Assembly: GCF_900546705.1 (NCBI RefSeq)
Contig: NZ_URDP01000059.1
Coordinates: forward strand, 1 to 6,527
DNA length: 6,527 nt
Reading direction: 5' to 3'
DNA from: an uncultured Oscillibacter sp.
Lineage (GTDB): Bacteria; Bacillota; Clostridia; Oscillospirales; Oscillospiraceae
The notes beneath the pieces were generated by a model. That model was given only the letters and a program-made list of their open reading frames with translations. It was not told the origin of the DNA and ran no database searches. Positions 6,346 to 6,527 of the stretch are shown piece after piece. Each line of letters starts with the position of its first letter. Position 1 is the first letter of the stretch. The position numbers and the translations under genes are program-made.

Positions 6346-6386
6346 CGGCGCAGCGGGACCCCCGAACGGGCAATCCCGCTGCGCCG
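6346..6386 (-). terminator. Hairpin after aspartate kinase, probable weak intrinsic terminator
   Basis: A perfect 13-bp GC-rich stem (6346-6358 with 6374-6386) encloses a 15-nt loop that holds a small CCCG/CGGG stem. It begins 10 bp after the aspartate kinase stop (6397). On the minus strand only GGTTTACA follows, so the T-tract is short (three T) and termination may be partial. Those same bases form the -35 of the next promoter. Confidence 0.6.
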
Positions 6387-6396
6387 CAGCGATTGC

Positions 6397-6527
6397 TCAG
6401 ATTTCGTCAAAGAACTTGGCGTGGATGGCCTTGACGGCCCGGTTCACATCCTCCTCATCCAGCAGCACGGAAACCCGGATCTCAGAGGTATTGATCATCT
6501 GGATGTTGATGCCCGCCTCATAGAGGG
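6397..6527 (-). CDS. Aspartate kinase (lysC type), C-terminal 42 residues only
   Basis: The visible end reads LYEAGINIQMINTSEIRVSV (residues 1-20 of the fragment), then a DEEDVNRAVKAIHAKFF stretch and a TGA stop at 6397. INIQMI-TSEI followed by AV-AIH-KF is the signature of the last ACT repeat of monofunctional aspartate kinases (about 400 aa), which phosphorylate L-aspartate at the head of the lysine, threonine and methionine pathways. The ACT repeats bind the feedback inhibitor. The N-terminal kinase domain is outside the window, so the isoform (lysine-, threonine- or diaminopimelate-sensitive) cannot be told. It runs in the same direction as the ACT/UPF0210 operon but is separated from it by a hairpin and a promoter. 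Confidence 0.92.
   Translation of the reverse strand, partial: LYEAGINIQMINTSEIRVSVLLDEEDVNRAVKAIHAKFFDEI

Noticed and set aside
6231..6410. N-terminal extension of the ACT protein to an ATG at 6410
   Set aside because: The extra 60 residues are Arg-rich and unlike the family, span the promoter and terminator, and lie partly inside aspartate kinase. ATG 6230 has a clear ribosome binding site.
4605..6434. 609-codon open frame on the plus strand opposite the UPF0210 and ACT genes, extending through the intergenic region
   Set aside because: It is His/Gly/Ala-rich, low in complexity, crosses two clear genes and the promoter and terminator elements between genes, and has no domain signature.

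Overview
The window looks like chromosomal DNA of a GC-rich, anaerobic Gram-positive member of the Clostridia. An Oscillospiraceae/Ruminococcaceae-type gut bacterium would fit, but the genus is an inference. The reasons are strong GGAGG-type ribosome binding sites, AT-rich intergenic gaps between GC-rich genes, oxygen-sensitive Fe-S enzymes (a giant 2-hydroxyacyl-CoA dehydratase activase and QueH), and the ACT / UPF0210 gene pair next to aspartate kinase. There are no insertion sequences, phage genes, tRNA or rRNA genes, or CRISPR arrays.

Layout from left to right. (1) Positions 1-3736, minus strand: a two-gene unit. The first gene (809-3736, 975 aa, TTG start) has two tandem BadF/BcrA-type ASKHA ATPase domains followed by a DUF2229/COG3580-type module. 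One base after its stop codon begins a second gene (807 to beyond the left edge) encoding a COG3581-like module of the 2-hydroxyglutaryl-CoA dehydratase D-component type. From memory of the family, these parts are often one polypeptide of about 1,400 residues; here they are two cistrons. Together they are expected to be an ATP-driven, very low-potential electron-transfer machine with an unknown substrate. (2) Positions 3737-3965: an AT-rich divergent control region. It holds a sigma-A-like promoter for the minus-strand unit, an extended -10 promoter for queH, a 16-bp palindrome touching the minus-strand -35, and two perfect head-to-tail 11-bp repeats. (3) Positions 3966-4535, plus strand: queH, epoxyqueuosine reductase of the queuosine tRNA-modification pathway. 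(4) Positions 4555-4588: a bidirectional intrinsic terminator shared by queH and the converging operon. (5) Positions 4590-6230, minus strand: an operon of a small ACT-domain protein (UPF0237 type, 89 aa) and a UPF0210/DUF711 'PFL family' protein (452 aa). It has its own promoter at 6315-6343 and a leader with two hairpins. (6) Positions 6397-6527, minus strand: the last 42 codons of an aspartate kinase, followed by a strong hairpin that abuts the promoter of the ACT operon.

How the parts relate: aspartate kinase and the ACT/UPF0210 pair run in the same direction, and two of the three carry ACT (amino-acid sensing) domains, so a link to amino-acid state is plausible but unproven. queH and the activase unit are divergent and may share control elements in the gap between them. 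The least understood parts are the substrate of the activase/dehydratase unit, the role of UPF0210, and the two regulatory regions. I did not find a wholly new kind of system; the candidates worth following are listed in the findings.
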